Below are positions 9,164 to 18,500 of a stretch of DNA of 64,000 nucleotides, one piece after another. The DNA lies in the NCBI GenBank assembly GCA_041390025.1, contig JAWKQR010000007.1, forward strand, positions 124,001 to 188,000, given 5' to 3'. Position 1 is the first letter of the stretch, and each line of letters opens with the position of its first letter. Under the pieces are notes generated by a model. The model was not told where the DNA came from and ran no database searches. It was given only the letters and a program-made list of their open reading frames with translations. The translations under genes were made by a program, and so were the position numbers. The stretch is from JBFFMO01 sp041390025. GTDB lineage: Bacteria; Myxococcota_A; Bradymonadia; Bradymonadales; Bradymonadaceae.

Positions 9164-12100
9164 TTACTGAACCGTGACTTGCAACGTGAAGTCGCCCGAC
9201 GCGTTGGCGTAGAACGAGTCCACGAACAGGTAAACAGGACCGTCAGCGGTCGCCGTGTAGGTCAACTGCTCAGGCACCGCGGTGCCGCCCTCGGAGTCAG
9301 CACCTGCAAGACACTGCGTACGCACGTTCGTGCATGCATCCGTGACGTACAAGGCCAAGTCTTCAGGGACGAGTTCGTCTGAGACAACCGTTGCCGTCAG
9401 GGTCTGGTTGGCCAACAGGTCAACGACGTAAACAGGTTCGGCGCCGATCGTACGCGACTGCGTACAGGCGTTGCCGGTTCCAAGGTCGTAATCGTTCTCG
9501 AAGTCGCCCAGGTTGCCCGTCAGGACCAGCGGTGTGCCTGCAACAGGTGGGTTGGCATCGAACGGATCGAGGCAAACATCACCAATCGGGTCGTCGCAGC
9601 GGTTGCTTGTCGCATTGCACGTGGTGTCACACAGGTATTCACGTGTGAATCCTGTCGCGTCGCAATACGTGAAGCCATCGCCACCGGCGTTGCATGCCTG
9701 AACATACGTGGCTGGGTCACAGTCAGGTGTGAGGACGTCTACCATGAGGAAGAACGGCTCGTCTGCTGTGCTGAGCTCGCTGTCCACACCGATGATGACG
9801 GTCTCGCCGAGGGTCGACTGGTACTCAAGCGAGACGTTATTGGCCGATTGACCGATGGCGTCCTCATGGGTACCCGCGAGACACGACGAAACGTCGGCGT
9901 CACATGAGCTGAGGAAGTAGAGGGTCGGCGACTCATCACCCAGCGACAACAGATTTGCACGCAGAATCTGGTTCGGCAGAAGGGTTACGCTGTAGAACGC
10001 GTCGGGACCAACCTCGCTCGCGCCCGCACATGCGCTCGTGAACGTCAGGTCGGCCTCGAAATCTGCATAGTTGCCAAGGATCGCTACGCCGGTGCCTACG
10101 TCGACCGCCCCAGCGCACACGTCGGCTGAAACGTCTGCCGTACATGCCACGCCTGAGCAACCGCTTGGGCAGGTGAAGCTTGTGGGCACACCGTCTGCAT
10201 CACACAGTTCGACGCTGTTGGCGTCGAGGCAACGTGATGTGTTGGGTGCACACGCCTGAGTGTTCGTCACTTCGTAGTTCAACGTGTACGTTCCGGTCGT
10301 GCTTGTGTCGTCGCGGTCCACAATGATGGACACGGTCTCGCCGAGCTCCGAGCGGTAGTAGATCGTCGACTGCGAACGCGACAGAGGATCGGAGACCAAA
10401 CAGGTCGCGACCGGATCGTTACAATCACCGACGATGTACATGTGAGCCACGGTCGATGTGGTCACGAGCTGGGCCTCAAGGGTCTCACCCGCCGCCAACG
10501 TGATGTTGTAGATGTCGTCGGCACCATCGGGGAAATCGATGTTGTCAAAGACACAGCCGCCGGCGATCGCCTGAGGAATGTTGACTGCGTTGGTGTTTTG
10601 AGCCCAGTCCCCAGCAACCGAGCCCGAGGGTCCGGTCAGAGTCTTGGCGTCGAAACACGCATCGCCACGAGGAGCGACACATGCGTTGTTCACACAACCA
10701 CCGGCGCACGAGTACTCAACGATCTCGCCACCCACACATGTTTCAAGTGCCGTAGCAGCTGCGTTGCAGACCAAAGGATCGGTCGGCAAGCAGTCTGGGT
10801 CACGCACCGACACATCGTAGGTACGTACGGCCGTTGCACCCGGAGCTTCGTTGTCGAGTGCGACAAAGACCGTCTCGACCGCGGCGCCCGCTTGGTACTT
10901 GAACTTCGCATCGCCAGAAGACGTGGCACCGTTCAAGCAGCTGTTGACAGCATCGGCACAGTCCGTGAACGCCCAAACCACTTGGTAGTGCGAGAAGTCG
11001 TTCGTGGAGAGGCCGGTGACCTCGAGGATCTGGTAAGGCTGAAGAGTGACTTGGTAGATGGCCTCTTCACCTTCGGCACCGTACGTCGCCGCGAAACACG
11101 AGTTGCCACTCAGGATGTTCACGTCGCTGGTGAACTGCGTTGGGTCAACCGTGAACGTACCACCGGTGCCGATGTCGATCGCGTTTGTGCAGACGTCCGA
11201 AGCCGACGGCACCGATTCACATGCACCATTGGAGCAGGTTCCGTTGCCTGGGCAGTTCGCGATGACCTGCGACAAACCGTCGGGTGCACAACGCACCGTT
11301 GCGTTCGCACCTGAACATCCGGTTTCGCCAGGAAGGCAGATGTAGTTGGTCGCGGTAACCTCCCAATCCACCGTAAACGTGGTCGTCGAGGTGAACGTCG
11401 AGTTGTAATCCACAACAAAGTAGATGCGCTCGGGCGCGGTCGCGAGGTACTCGAAGTTCGTCACACCGCTGAACACACCGGCTTTGAAGTCGACGCATGC
11501 CGAAGCACCGCAACCACCTTGGAGAAGGTAAGCGCGACCCGTGGAGGTTGCCGCGGTGTAGTCGATGTTCAACAGGTCACCGGGCTGCAAGTCGAACGCG
11601 TAGACCTTGTCGGGCCCAGCGGTCGTCGAAGTCACGTTACAGCTTCCTTGCGTGCCGATGGGCAGCTCGATGTTGTTGCTGCCGTCGTACTGACCTGTCT
11701 GGACGCCGCTTGTCGCGGTGCCGTTGAGGACCAGCGCGTCGTAGCAGGAATTGCCGGTTTCCACCGCGCATGTGGGCGGTGTTCCGGGAACACATGCACC
11801 GGTGCAAGGATAGGCCTCAAACTGTCCCGTGCTTCCGCAGAATTCGACGGCCGAGAGGTCGGTCGAACACGCGACCGCAGATGGGTCGTTGGGGATACAT
11901 GCTGGAGGTGTGACGGTCGCCTGCACCGTGAATGTTCCCGATGTGGTCGAAGACGACCACGGCTGCACCATGATGTAGTAGTCGCCTGCGGTCGTGACGC
12001 TGAACTGGATCGTTTCGGTGTTTTGACCACCAAACGCGGTGTCCTCCTCTTCGACACATGCGGCAAAGGTGCCTGCCGAGCATCCGGTGTGTGCCGAAAT

Positions 12101-12604
12101 GATCGAGTCGAAGCTTGCATCAACGTCCACCGAGACAAAGTCTCCGACCTGCAGGTTAGGCAGGACATAGATGGCGTCGAGGCGGTTGGATGTGCTGCTT
12201 CCGCAGTTGCCGTGCACGTTGGTGTAGTTGCCGATCTCGGTCAGGCTGGTTTCGGTGCCAGGCTGGCCATCACGTGCGAACTCAAGGACGGTCGCATTTT
12301 CGCAGGAGTCGTTGGTTGTGGTGCACTGTCCCGTGGCCACATCGCAGCCATCGTCACAGACGGTGGTCGCGTCGTAACCCGTTCCTGATGCGTTGCATTG
12401 TTGCGACTCGCGGTTCAAGACGCAGCGGTTTGAGCCAGGCGTACACACAAAAGGCTGAACCGAAATCTGGATCGGCGCGTTGGTGTAGCTGCTCCAGATC
12501 TCGCTATCCGCGATCAGGAACACCGTCTTCGCTGCACCCGTTTCGTTGTGCCAGAACACGTTCTCGTCGCCCGAGCCCGTATGGCGTTGGAGCCCAACAG
12601 ACAT
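9164..12604 (-). CDS. Giant modular Cys-rich surface lipoprotein, 3' part
   Basis: This frame encodes the C-terminal two thirds (about 1140 aa) of a protein whose N-terminus is in the frame at 12514-14784. It contains at least six copies of a module of about 150 residues. Each starts with a GDxCxxA-type segment, continues as a beta-rich PPC-like domain containing a CxxxxxxCL segment and a VFVxxD-type strand, and is joined by a short Cys-rich linker (for example CLPGETGCSG). The first residues before ENVFWHNET are out-of-frame. Such proteins are thought to be exposed on the cell surface and disulfide-stapled; ligand and role are unknown. It ends directly before a strong terminator. Confidence 0.8.
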   Translation of the reverse strand: MSVGLQRHTGSGDENVFWHNETGAAKTVFLIADSEIWSSYTNAPIQISVQPFVCTPGSNRCVLNRESQQCNASGTGYDATTVCDDGCDVATGQCTTTNDSCENATVLEFARDGQPGTETSLTEIGNYTNVHGNCGSSTSNRLDAIYVLPNLQVGDFVSVDVDASFDSIISAHTGCSAGTFAACVEEEDTAFGGQNTETIQFSVTTAGDYYIMVQPWSSSTTSGTFTVQATVTPPACIPNDPSAVACSTDLSAVEFCGSTGQFEAYPCTGACVPGTPPTCAVETGNSCYDALVLNGTATSGVQTGQYDGSNNIELPIGTQGSCNVTSTTAGPDKVYAFDLQPGDLLNIDYTAATSTGRAYLLQGGCGASACVDFKAGVFSGVTNFEYLATAPERIYFVVDYNSTFTSTTTFTVDWEVTATNYICLPGETGCSGANATVRCAPDGLSQVIANCPGNGTCSNGACESVPSASDVCTNAIDIGTGGTFTVDPTQFTSDVNILSGNSCFAATYGAEGEEAIYQVTLQPYQILEVTGLSTNDFSHYQVVWAFTDCADAVNSCLNGATSSGDAKFKYQAGAAVETVFVALDNEAPGATAVRTYDVSVRDPDCLPTDPLVCNAAATALETCVGGEIVEYSCAGGCVNNACVAPRGDACFDAKTLTGPSGSVAGDWAQNTNAVNIPQAIAGGCVFDNIDFPDGADDIYNITLAAGETLEAQLVTTSTVAHMYIVGDCNDPVATCLVSDPLSRSQSTIYYRSELGETVSIIVDRDDTSTTGTYTLNYEVTNTQACAPNTSRCLDANSVELCDADGVPTSFTCPSGCSGVACTADVSADVCAGAVDVGTGVAILGNYADFEADLTFTSACAGASEVGPDAFYSVTLLPNQILRANLLSLGDESPTLYFLSSCDADVSSCLAGTHEDAIGQSANNVSLEYQSTLGETVIIGVDSELSTADEPFFLMVDVLTPDCDPATYVQACNAGGDGFTYCDATGFTREYLCDTTCNATSNRCDDPIGDVCLDPFDANPPVAGTPLVLTGNLGDFENDYDLGTGNACTQSRTIGAEPVYVVDLLANQTLTATVVSDELVPEDLALYVTDACTNVRTQCLAGADSEGGTAVPEQLTYTATADGPVYLFVDSFYANASGDFTLQVTVQ

Positions 12605-14784
12605 GTGTTTTCGATGTCGCCACAGTCTTCGACAATGTATGCCGAAATGTAGTTCGAGCCTCGCTGATCGATAAACGCGGAGACCACGTAGTCGTCGGGA
12701 ACGTCGATCGAGTAGACAGCGTCAGGACCATCGGTCGTGTAGTTTGTCCCGGTGTTACCAGGCACGCAGCTTGGGTCGCCTGGATCGTAGTCGCCAACGT
12801 AAAGATTCCATTCGACGTTTCCGGTGTAGCCGGTCGCAGGATCGACCACGATTGGGAACGCGCAGGTGTCGCCTTCGGCACGGCCACAGCTTCCGATCGT
12901 GCTGTCGCAGCCGTTTTCGCAGGCCACGGCGTCAAATCCCGTTCCGTTGGCGTTGCACACGTTTGCGTTGTCTGCGTCGATGCACGAGTTGTCAGTGATC
13001 GAGCACACGATGTCTTCGACGGACGCCGTCAGAGCGAACTGCCCGCCGCCCGTGGCGGAAGCGGCTTCGACGACGACGATGTAGGTGCCGGGGTCGAGCC
13101 GAAGCTGCAGCGTCTCGTTGCGGTTTGCGCCCAACGTGTCAGCGCAGCCAAGCTCGGTGTCCGTTTGTTCGCAGACCGAACGAATATTGACGGCCAAGTC
13201 CGTTGTCGAGGACAGCGGCGATGCAACAAACGTTGCGAAGACGGAGCGGTCCACGGTGAACGTGTAAACGGACTCGCCGAAAGCGCCGTCCGCGTCGCCA
13301 CAGCTTGACGTGAGCGCAGACGTCCCACCCTCCGTGGTGCCGGCAACCGGCGTTCCCACGGTCAATGCTGCGGGCGCCGCACACGCTGCGATCACACCGG
13401 CGTCTACCACGTCCATACGGGCGGTGTAACGTACACCGGCCGTCGACACGGCGCCGCTCACGACCAAGGTGTAGCGACCACCGTTGAGAGCCGTGACGGC
13501 AAACTCAACGCGGGCGGAACCTGTCTGAACGCCAGCAACCTCGGAGGTCGCTGTGCCGACTGACGTTCCGTTTTCGTCCACGAGGTCAAGGGACAGCACG
13601 CCAAGACCAACATCGGATGCATCGATGGTCACCTCAGCAACGAGCGTTCCCGTGAGGTCGGCATCGTCGAGGGTGTTGTAGCTGATGCGGTCAACGTCGG
13701 TGCCGCAGATGGTCATTTCGACAGGAAGGCCGCTGTTGGCATCCACGTACACGGTCTCGGAGCCGGCCGTGTCGTTGGGCTCAAAGGCGTCAGCTTCACA
13801 AACGCCCGGGGCCGCACACGCTCCACCGTCACAAATGCGGTCGCCATCGCAATCAAGCGCCGAGGTGCAGCCTGCTGGGTTTTCGCCACAGGTCGCCGAA
13901 GCGCTGCCGTCGTCGTAGTTACAAACTTGGTTGCCGGGGCATCCGTCTGCGCCACACGCATCAGCGCTGGCCACACACGACCCACCAACACAGACGAAGT
14001 CGTCGATGCAGTTGGTCTGGCTCGTACACGCATCGGCGTTCACGCACTGACCCGAAGCCGGGTCGCACTCGCCGCGTGCACACATTTGGTTAAGAGCGTC
14101 ACACACGTTTGGCTTGCAGGTGTTGTCGTCGGCGCAGTAGTTGCCGGCGAGGCAGTTGCCATCGTCGCCGCCGCAGTTGTCGGCATCGACGCAGGCAAGG
14201 TCGTCAAACGAGCACACACCGCGCTGGCAGTCGAGCGTCGCGCAGAAGTCCGCTTCGGCCTGGCACTGTCCACCAACACATTTGTTGCCGTCGAGACAAT
14301 CGGTCGCTTCAGTGGCCGTCGTACACACGGCAGCGTTGACACACGCGCCGGTTCCAACTTCGCACACACCGCGCTCACACGTCGTGTCACCGCATGGGTC
14401 GGCTTCACACGTGTTGCCCTCACCGCAGTAGAAACCGCTGAGGCAGTTCGCGTTGGTCGTGCATCCCGCTGGGTTGATGCACGCGCCTTGAGAACAAACG
14501 CCACGTTCACATGCGCCGTTGTCGCAGGCAATCTCGGCTTCGCACGTCGAGCCATTGCATGCGTAACCGGGCAGACACACCGAGTCTTCGGTGCAGCTGT
14601 CGGGGTTCGCGCACTGGCCGGTGGCCGAATCGCATACGCCGCCGCCATCGCAGGTGACGTTCTTACAAAGATTGGTACTGGTTCCTCCGTCATCACCGCA
14701 AGCGGTGAGGACCGTGACCATCATACTCAGGCTGAGTATGGCGGCTCGGAGGCTTAGATACGATAAGCCAACTTTTCCTGTCAT
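12514..14784 (-). CDS. Giant modular Cys-rich surface lipoprotein, 5' part
   Basis: This is the N-terminal part of the same protein. The lipoprotein signal ends VLTAC with lipidated Cys29, followed by GDDGG. Residues about 35-330 are a tandem array of EGF/Dickkopf-like Cys-rich repeats (CERGVC, CxxGxxC, CxxxxxC spacing), and then PPC-like beta modules begin (PNDTAGSETV near 350). The frame remains family-like to NTCLLGSNA and then turns to nonsense, while a second frame picks up HTGSGDENVFW: one base is missing near 12587. Restored, the gene spans 9164-14784 and encodes about 1873 aa. ATG 14784 is the start that gives a proper signal peptide. It is probably monocistronic. Confidence 0.85.
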   Translation of the reverse strand: MTGKVGLSYLSLRAAILSLSMMVTVLTACGDDGGTSTNLCKNVTCDGGGVCDSATGQCANPDSCTEDSVCLPGYACNGSTCEAEIACDNGACERGVCSQGACINPAGCTTNANCLSGFYCGEGNTCEADPCGDTTCERGVCEVGTGACVNAAVCTTATEATDCLDGNKCVGGQCQAEADFCATLDCQRGVCSFDDLACVDADNCGGDDGNCLAGNYCADDNTCKPNVCDALNQMCARGECDPASGQCVNADACTSQTNCIDDFVCVGGSCVASADACGADGCPGNQVCNYDDGSASATCGENPAGCTSALDCDGDRICDGGACAAPGVCEADAFEPNDTAGSETVYVDANSGLPVEMTICGTDVDRISYNTLDDADLTGTLVAEVTIDASDVGLGVLSLDLVDENGTSVGTATSEVAGVQTGSARVEFAVTALNGGRYTLVVSGAVSTAGVRYTARMDVVDAGVIAACAAPAALTVGTPVAGTTEGGTSALTSSCGDADGAFGESVYTFTVDRSVFATFVASPLSSTTDLAVNIRSVCEQTDTELGCADTLGANRNETLQLRLDPGTYIVVVEAASATGGGQFALTASVEDIVCSITDNSCIDADNANVCNANGTGFDAVACENGCDSTIGSCGRAEGDTCAFPIVVDPATGYTGNVEWNLYVGDYDPGDPSCVPGNTGTNYTTDGPDAVYSIDVPDDYVVSAFIDQRGSNYISAYIVEDCGDIENTCLLGSNAIRARATRTCSGTTKRVQRRRCS

Positions 14785-14916
14785 GTGTGTCTCTACGTGT
14801 GGGTTACGAGCCAAGAGAAATAAACTTGACCTGTGATGAAGTTACTCATCGGCGACCATAAACGAACACGGATCGCAATACAACCGACGCGACCTTACAG
14901 TTCACCCCTGGCAGAC

Positions 14917-14965
14917 GATGCAACTTGATGAAAGCCAAAGGCTTCTTTGAGTTGCATCTTTTTTT
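14917..14965 (+). terminator. Hairpin with T tract, oriented plus (antisense to neighbours)
   Basis: GATGCAACT pairs with AGTTGCATC (9 bp), with an inner AAGCC/GGCTT hairpin, followed by seven T on the plus strand. Both flanking genes run on the minus strand, where an A run precedes the stem and no T run follows. It therefore looks like a terminator for plus-strand transcription. The rest of the gap 14785-14970 shows no gene. Confidence 0.55.
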
Positions 14966-14970
14966 GCAAA

Positions 14971-15546
14971 TTATTGGGGGACCCACGTCCCAAAAGGTTT
15001 GCCCCAGTTGGACCGATAACGCTTGTCGGCCAACGGAGTGCCTGGCGGGGGTGTATAGGGTTCGCCGTAGATGGCGCCTGGCGCGAGGAGCTCACCACTC
15101 GGGGTCTTGAAATCCACCGGATCCCCAGGCTTGTAGTCCTTGTGCTGCGCGGCTTTGGCCTTTGGGGCCTTGAGCTCAAATGTTAGCTGGGTGGGACTTC
15201 GGCCTTCGAGCTGAACCGCCGTTACCTTCCGGGGTACTCAAACAGGGAATCCACTCCATCCGCCGGGTGGTCAGGGATCTCGTGTTCTTTGAGTTTACCG
15301 GCGTAGAAGGCTCGACCTCGAAAGGTTGAGCTTCGTCGTGGCCTCGATGGCGAACTCGGACCGGTTGATGTCGTAACCGTCGGGAGGCAGCGCGACGCCA
15401 AACGCCTCGCGCTGCTCCTTCAAGGTCGGCTTGGCCTCCACTTCTTCGCGCTGCGCGGCCGTCGACGTCTTGGCAGCACGCGGCGCCTCGGTCGTGTTTT
15501 GACATCCGACCACCCCAACGAGCAACAAGACAACCAAACGTGTCAC
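14971..15546 (-). CDS. Lipoprotein at the end of the pilin operon (frame interrupted)
   Basis: A small lipoprotein of unknown function, about 190 aa once three missing bases are restored. GTG 15546 overlaps the PilY1 stop as GTGA. The signal is MTRLVVLLLVGVVGC (lipidated Cys15), followed by a charged region and GVALPPDGYDINRSEFAIEA. The frame then breaks near 15330, 15310 and 15225, at short runs where one base appears lost. It resumes through KVTAVQLEGRSPTQLTFELK, a lysine/alanine-rich segment and a proline-rich tail (GEPYTPPPGTPLADKRY), ending with TAA at 14971-14973. The literal first frame stops at 15295. Its position suggests a pilus-assembly accessory lipoprotein; this is inference only. 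Confidence 0.65.
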
Positions 15547-18500
15547 TGAATGACGCTCCAGCTAGGGGAACGGTCATGCTGCGTGGACGCTTGAGGTTCT
15601 TCGTCAACCGTCCCACGGCATCCGTCGCGCTCGAAGCATTCAACCGACCGCTGAGCGTCCCCGCGGGAGCGCTCGTCTGTGCGATCAATTGGGGTTGCGT
15701 GTCGACGCCTTCGGTGTCGGTAAAGTCACCGCCATCGTTATTGAAGTCTCGTGCCGAGCATACGGGCCCAAGCGTCAACGTCAGGCCGCGAATCAACGTC
15801 GGCGTCTTCGGACCGAACCAACGCGCCGGGTTCGTCGCCGTCGCACTTGGATCCACTACGATGTCAGCCGAGTTCGCCGTGAAATCAGGGTCGGCGATGT
15901 CGAAAATTCCGACGGGGAGTTGCTCGGTCCGTTTTCGAAGAACTTCAGGCCCCAGATGCGTGCCTTTCCTGGCGTACATACATCGGCGTTCTCGACGAAG
16001 TACGTCGGGAAGTAGGTCGCGCTGTCGAACGTAATGGGCTCGCCCATCAGCTTCTCGCCTTCCTCAAGCACTTGATACCAACGCAATTCGGGATCAAGCG
16101 AACCATCCTGTTCCGCAACCGTGATCACTGCCTGCGCGAGGCCAGCCACGGTGGTTTCGCCCGGCTGCCCAAGACCGTAGCTCACGACCAACTGTCGCGC
16201 GGGGCCACGCGAGATGACCGGCTTGAATGCGGCCGGTCCAAAGTCGACGTCTGACGCACCAAGGATGGCGTCAGCATCGTCTTGGATGTCGTACTTGGTC
16301 TTGTTGTAGGGGTCGAAAAACAAACGAACCTTCCACTGCAGGGGTCTGTCGAGCGGAAGTCGAGTTGGTACAGTCGGCCGATGCTGTCGCCGATGAAGCC
16401 ACGGCTCGCGGACAGCCCCTGTGAATGCATCAAACAACGCTGAGCTTCCGTAGCTTGATGCGTCCAAAACGTGCCTGGAACGCTGCGTCCGTACTCTTGG
16501 CGAAGGTCTGCTCATTGGCCCCGGTCTCGTCGAAGTACGACACAAAGCGGCGAATGAGGGCACCGGTTTGAAGGTCGACGACGTAAATCGCGGATCCTTG
16601 GAGTCCTTCTCCGCAACCTGTCAGGTTTTCATCGCTGTCACCGGCGGCGAAAACCGCGACGGGTCGTTGTTGTGTGTTGTTGGCGCTGACCTCAATGGCC
16701 AGGGTTGCAATTTCGGGGGCGCTGATGCTCAGACCCAAGGCTGGCTCGCGCCAAAAACGATCATCGTCGGCGCACGATGGGTCATCCCAGTTGCCACGAA
16801 TCGCGTTGCTCGGCTCAACATACAGGGGATCGAGCGCCCGAAGGCCCTTGACCTGGAGTCCCCTCCACACGCGATCGAACTCCCACAGCACCGCCGGGTC
16901 GGGTCCTTCGACCTTGCGCGTGGCAGCTCCGGCCGCAGTCCGCCGGCCGTGTCACATCCATGGCGAAGTAACCCGCCCCCGCAAGACCCATGGCTTGGAC
17001 CAAAACCGTGCGCCACTGGAGCTCAGGTTTGATGGTTCCGGTCGTCGAAATGAAGCGGCATGCCGTTTCGCTCTGATTTTTTGTCGCGTCGGCTTGGCAA
17101 AGACGGACATCCCGCACGACCGTCGCGCCGTCCATCAAGTAGCCTTGTGAAACGACGTTGCTCGAATAGGAGCGCAGCAACGAGAACGGCATGTAGGACC
17201 ACGCCTCGCGTTGACCCGTTCCGTCCGCAGCCACGTTTGCGCCAACAGACGCATCGTCTGTCTCGACCCAGATGTTGTTGGACGTTTGGTTGCGGACTTT
17301 GATGCGGCCGGCAAGGTTCCCAAGGTGCAGAGCGTGAAGGGTTCCGTCCACGGTGGCTGAGTACAGCATGGTTGGGCGGTCACCGTAGAACGATCGAAAC
17401 GCGCGGTACGACTCGATCGGCAGATCAAGAATCGGAGGGGGCACGACGACGGGGTCAGAGTTCAGGATACCCGAGAATACGCGCATCGTCGCTGGGTTGC
17501 CGCTCGCCTTGTCCGGGACATGTCCGCGGTAAGTTTGTACGACATTGGTCAGCTCGGCGGCATCTGCGGCATTTAGCGCGAGGGCTGTATCGTCGTTCGA
17601 CCATGTGGCGTTCCCGTTGATCGACGCTTGGTTCGCGATGACCTCATGGATCTGCGGGGCGCGGAAGGGGATTCGTGTTCCAACCAGTGTGTTGACCGCT
17701 GGAACTCCTGCAACCGACGTTTCACGAAATTCTTCGCTCGTGGGAGTGATGGCAGCGGGTTTCCACGTAAAGTCAAACGGCGTGGTCAATGATGTCGTCG
17801 CGGGACCGGTTCCGACACCCCACTGGAAGATGCTGGCTGCCGGGATCGACGTGAACATACGTCGGTTGTCTGTGGGAGTGCTCAGCAGACACGTGTTGCC
17901 TGGGCCCCCTGCGCCGCATTGGACCTGATAACCCACATCCACGTGAAGATCACGCGCGACAAGTCCGGCCGAATTGATGCCAGCCGTGCCCTCCGAGTCG
18001 GCCGCGTCGAAGTTGATGGCCCCTGTCGTTTCACACGGAATGGTCTCGCGACTGAGAATGCCTCGCCAGTACGAGCCAATGGTGTTCACGCCCGAGTACA
18101 CGCGATACTGGCCACCCGCGCCAAACGCGTCGTCGTCTAGGAAGTTCGAGACCGCCGCTTTGGTACGCGAAATCGTGCCTTCGCTGCCCACGATGCCCGA
18201 GAGCACCGCGAAAAGCGCGCTTTCGACGGCCGCGCGGTCGTTGGTCTCGAGGATAAGTGCCGGATACTTGCAGTTGTAACTTGAGCCGTCACGTGCCGTG
18301 TACGTGTAAGCTTCCTGTGGGCCAACGAGACAGCCCGCGCCGGTTCCTACCACACACGTGCCACCGTCAGCGACCGGAATACGCGCAGGCAAGTAGTAGC
18401 CTGCACACGTATTGCCGTCACGGGCCATACGCGAGAGCTTTTTGAGGATCGCCGCACGCTTGGTGGCGTCGGTCGCGACGCTAAGTGCCACGACGTTGAC

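Noticed and set aside
12560..12610. Programmed ribosomal frameshift in the giant lipoprotein
   Set aside because: No slippery heptamer or downstream pseudoknot is seen, and similar one-base defects occur across the window, including in rplO.
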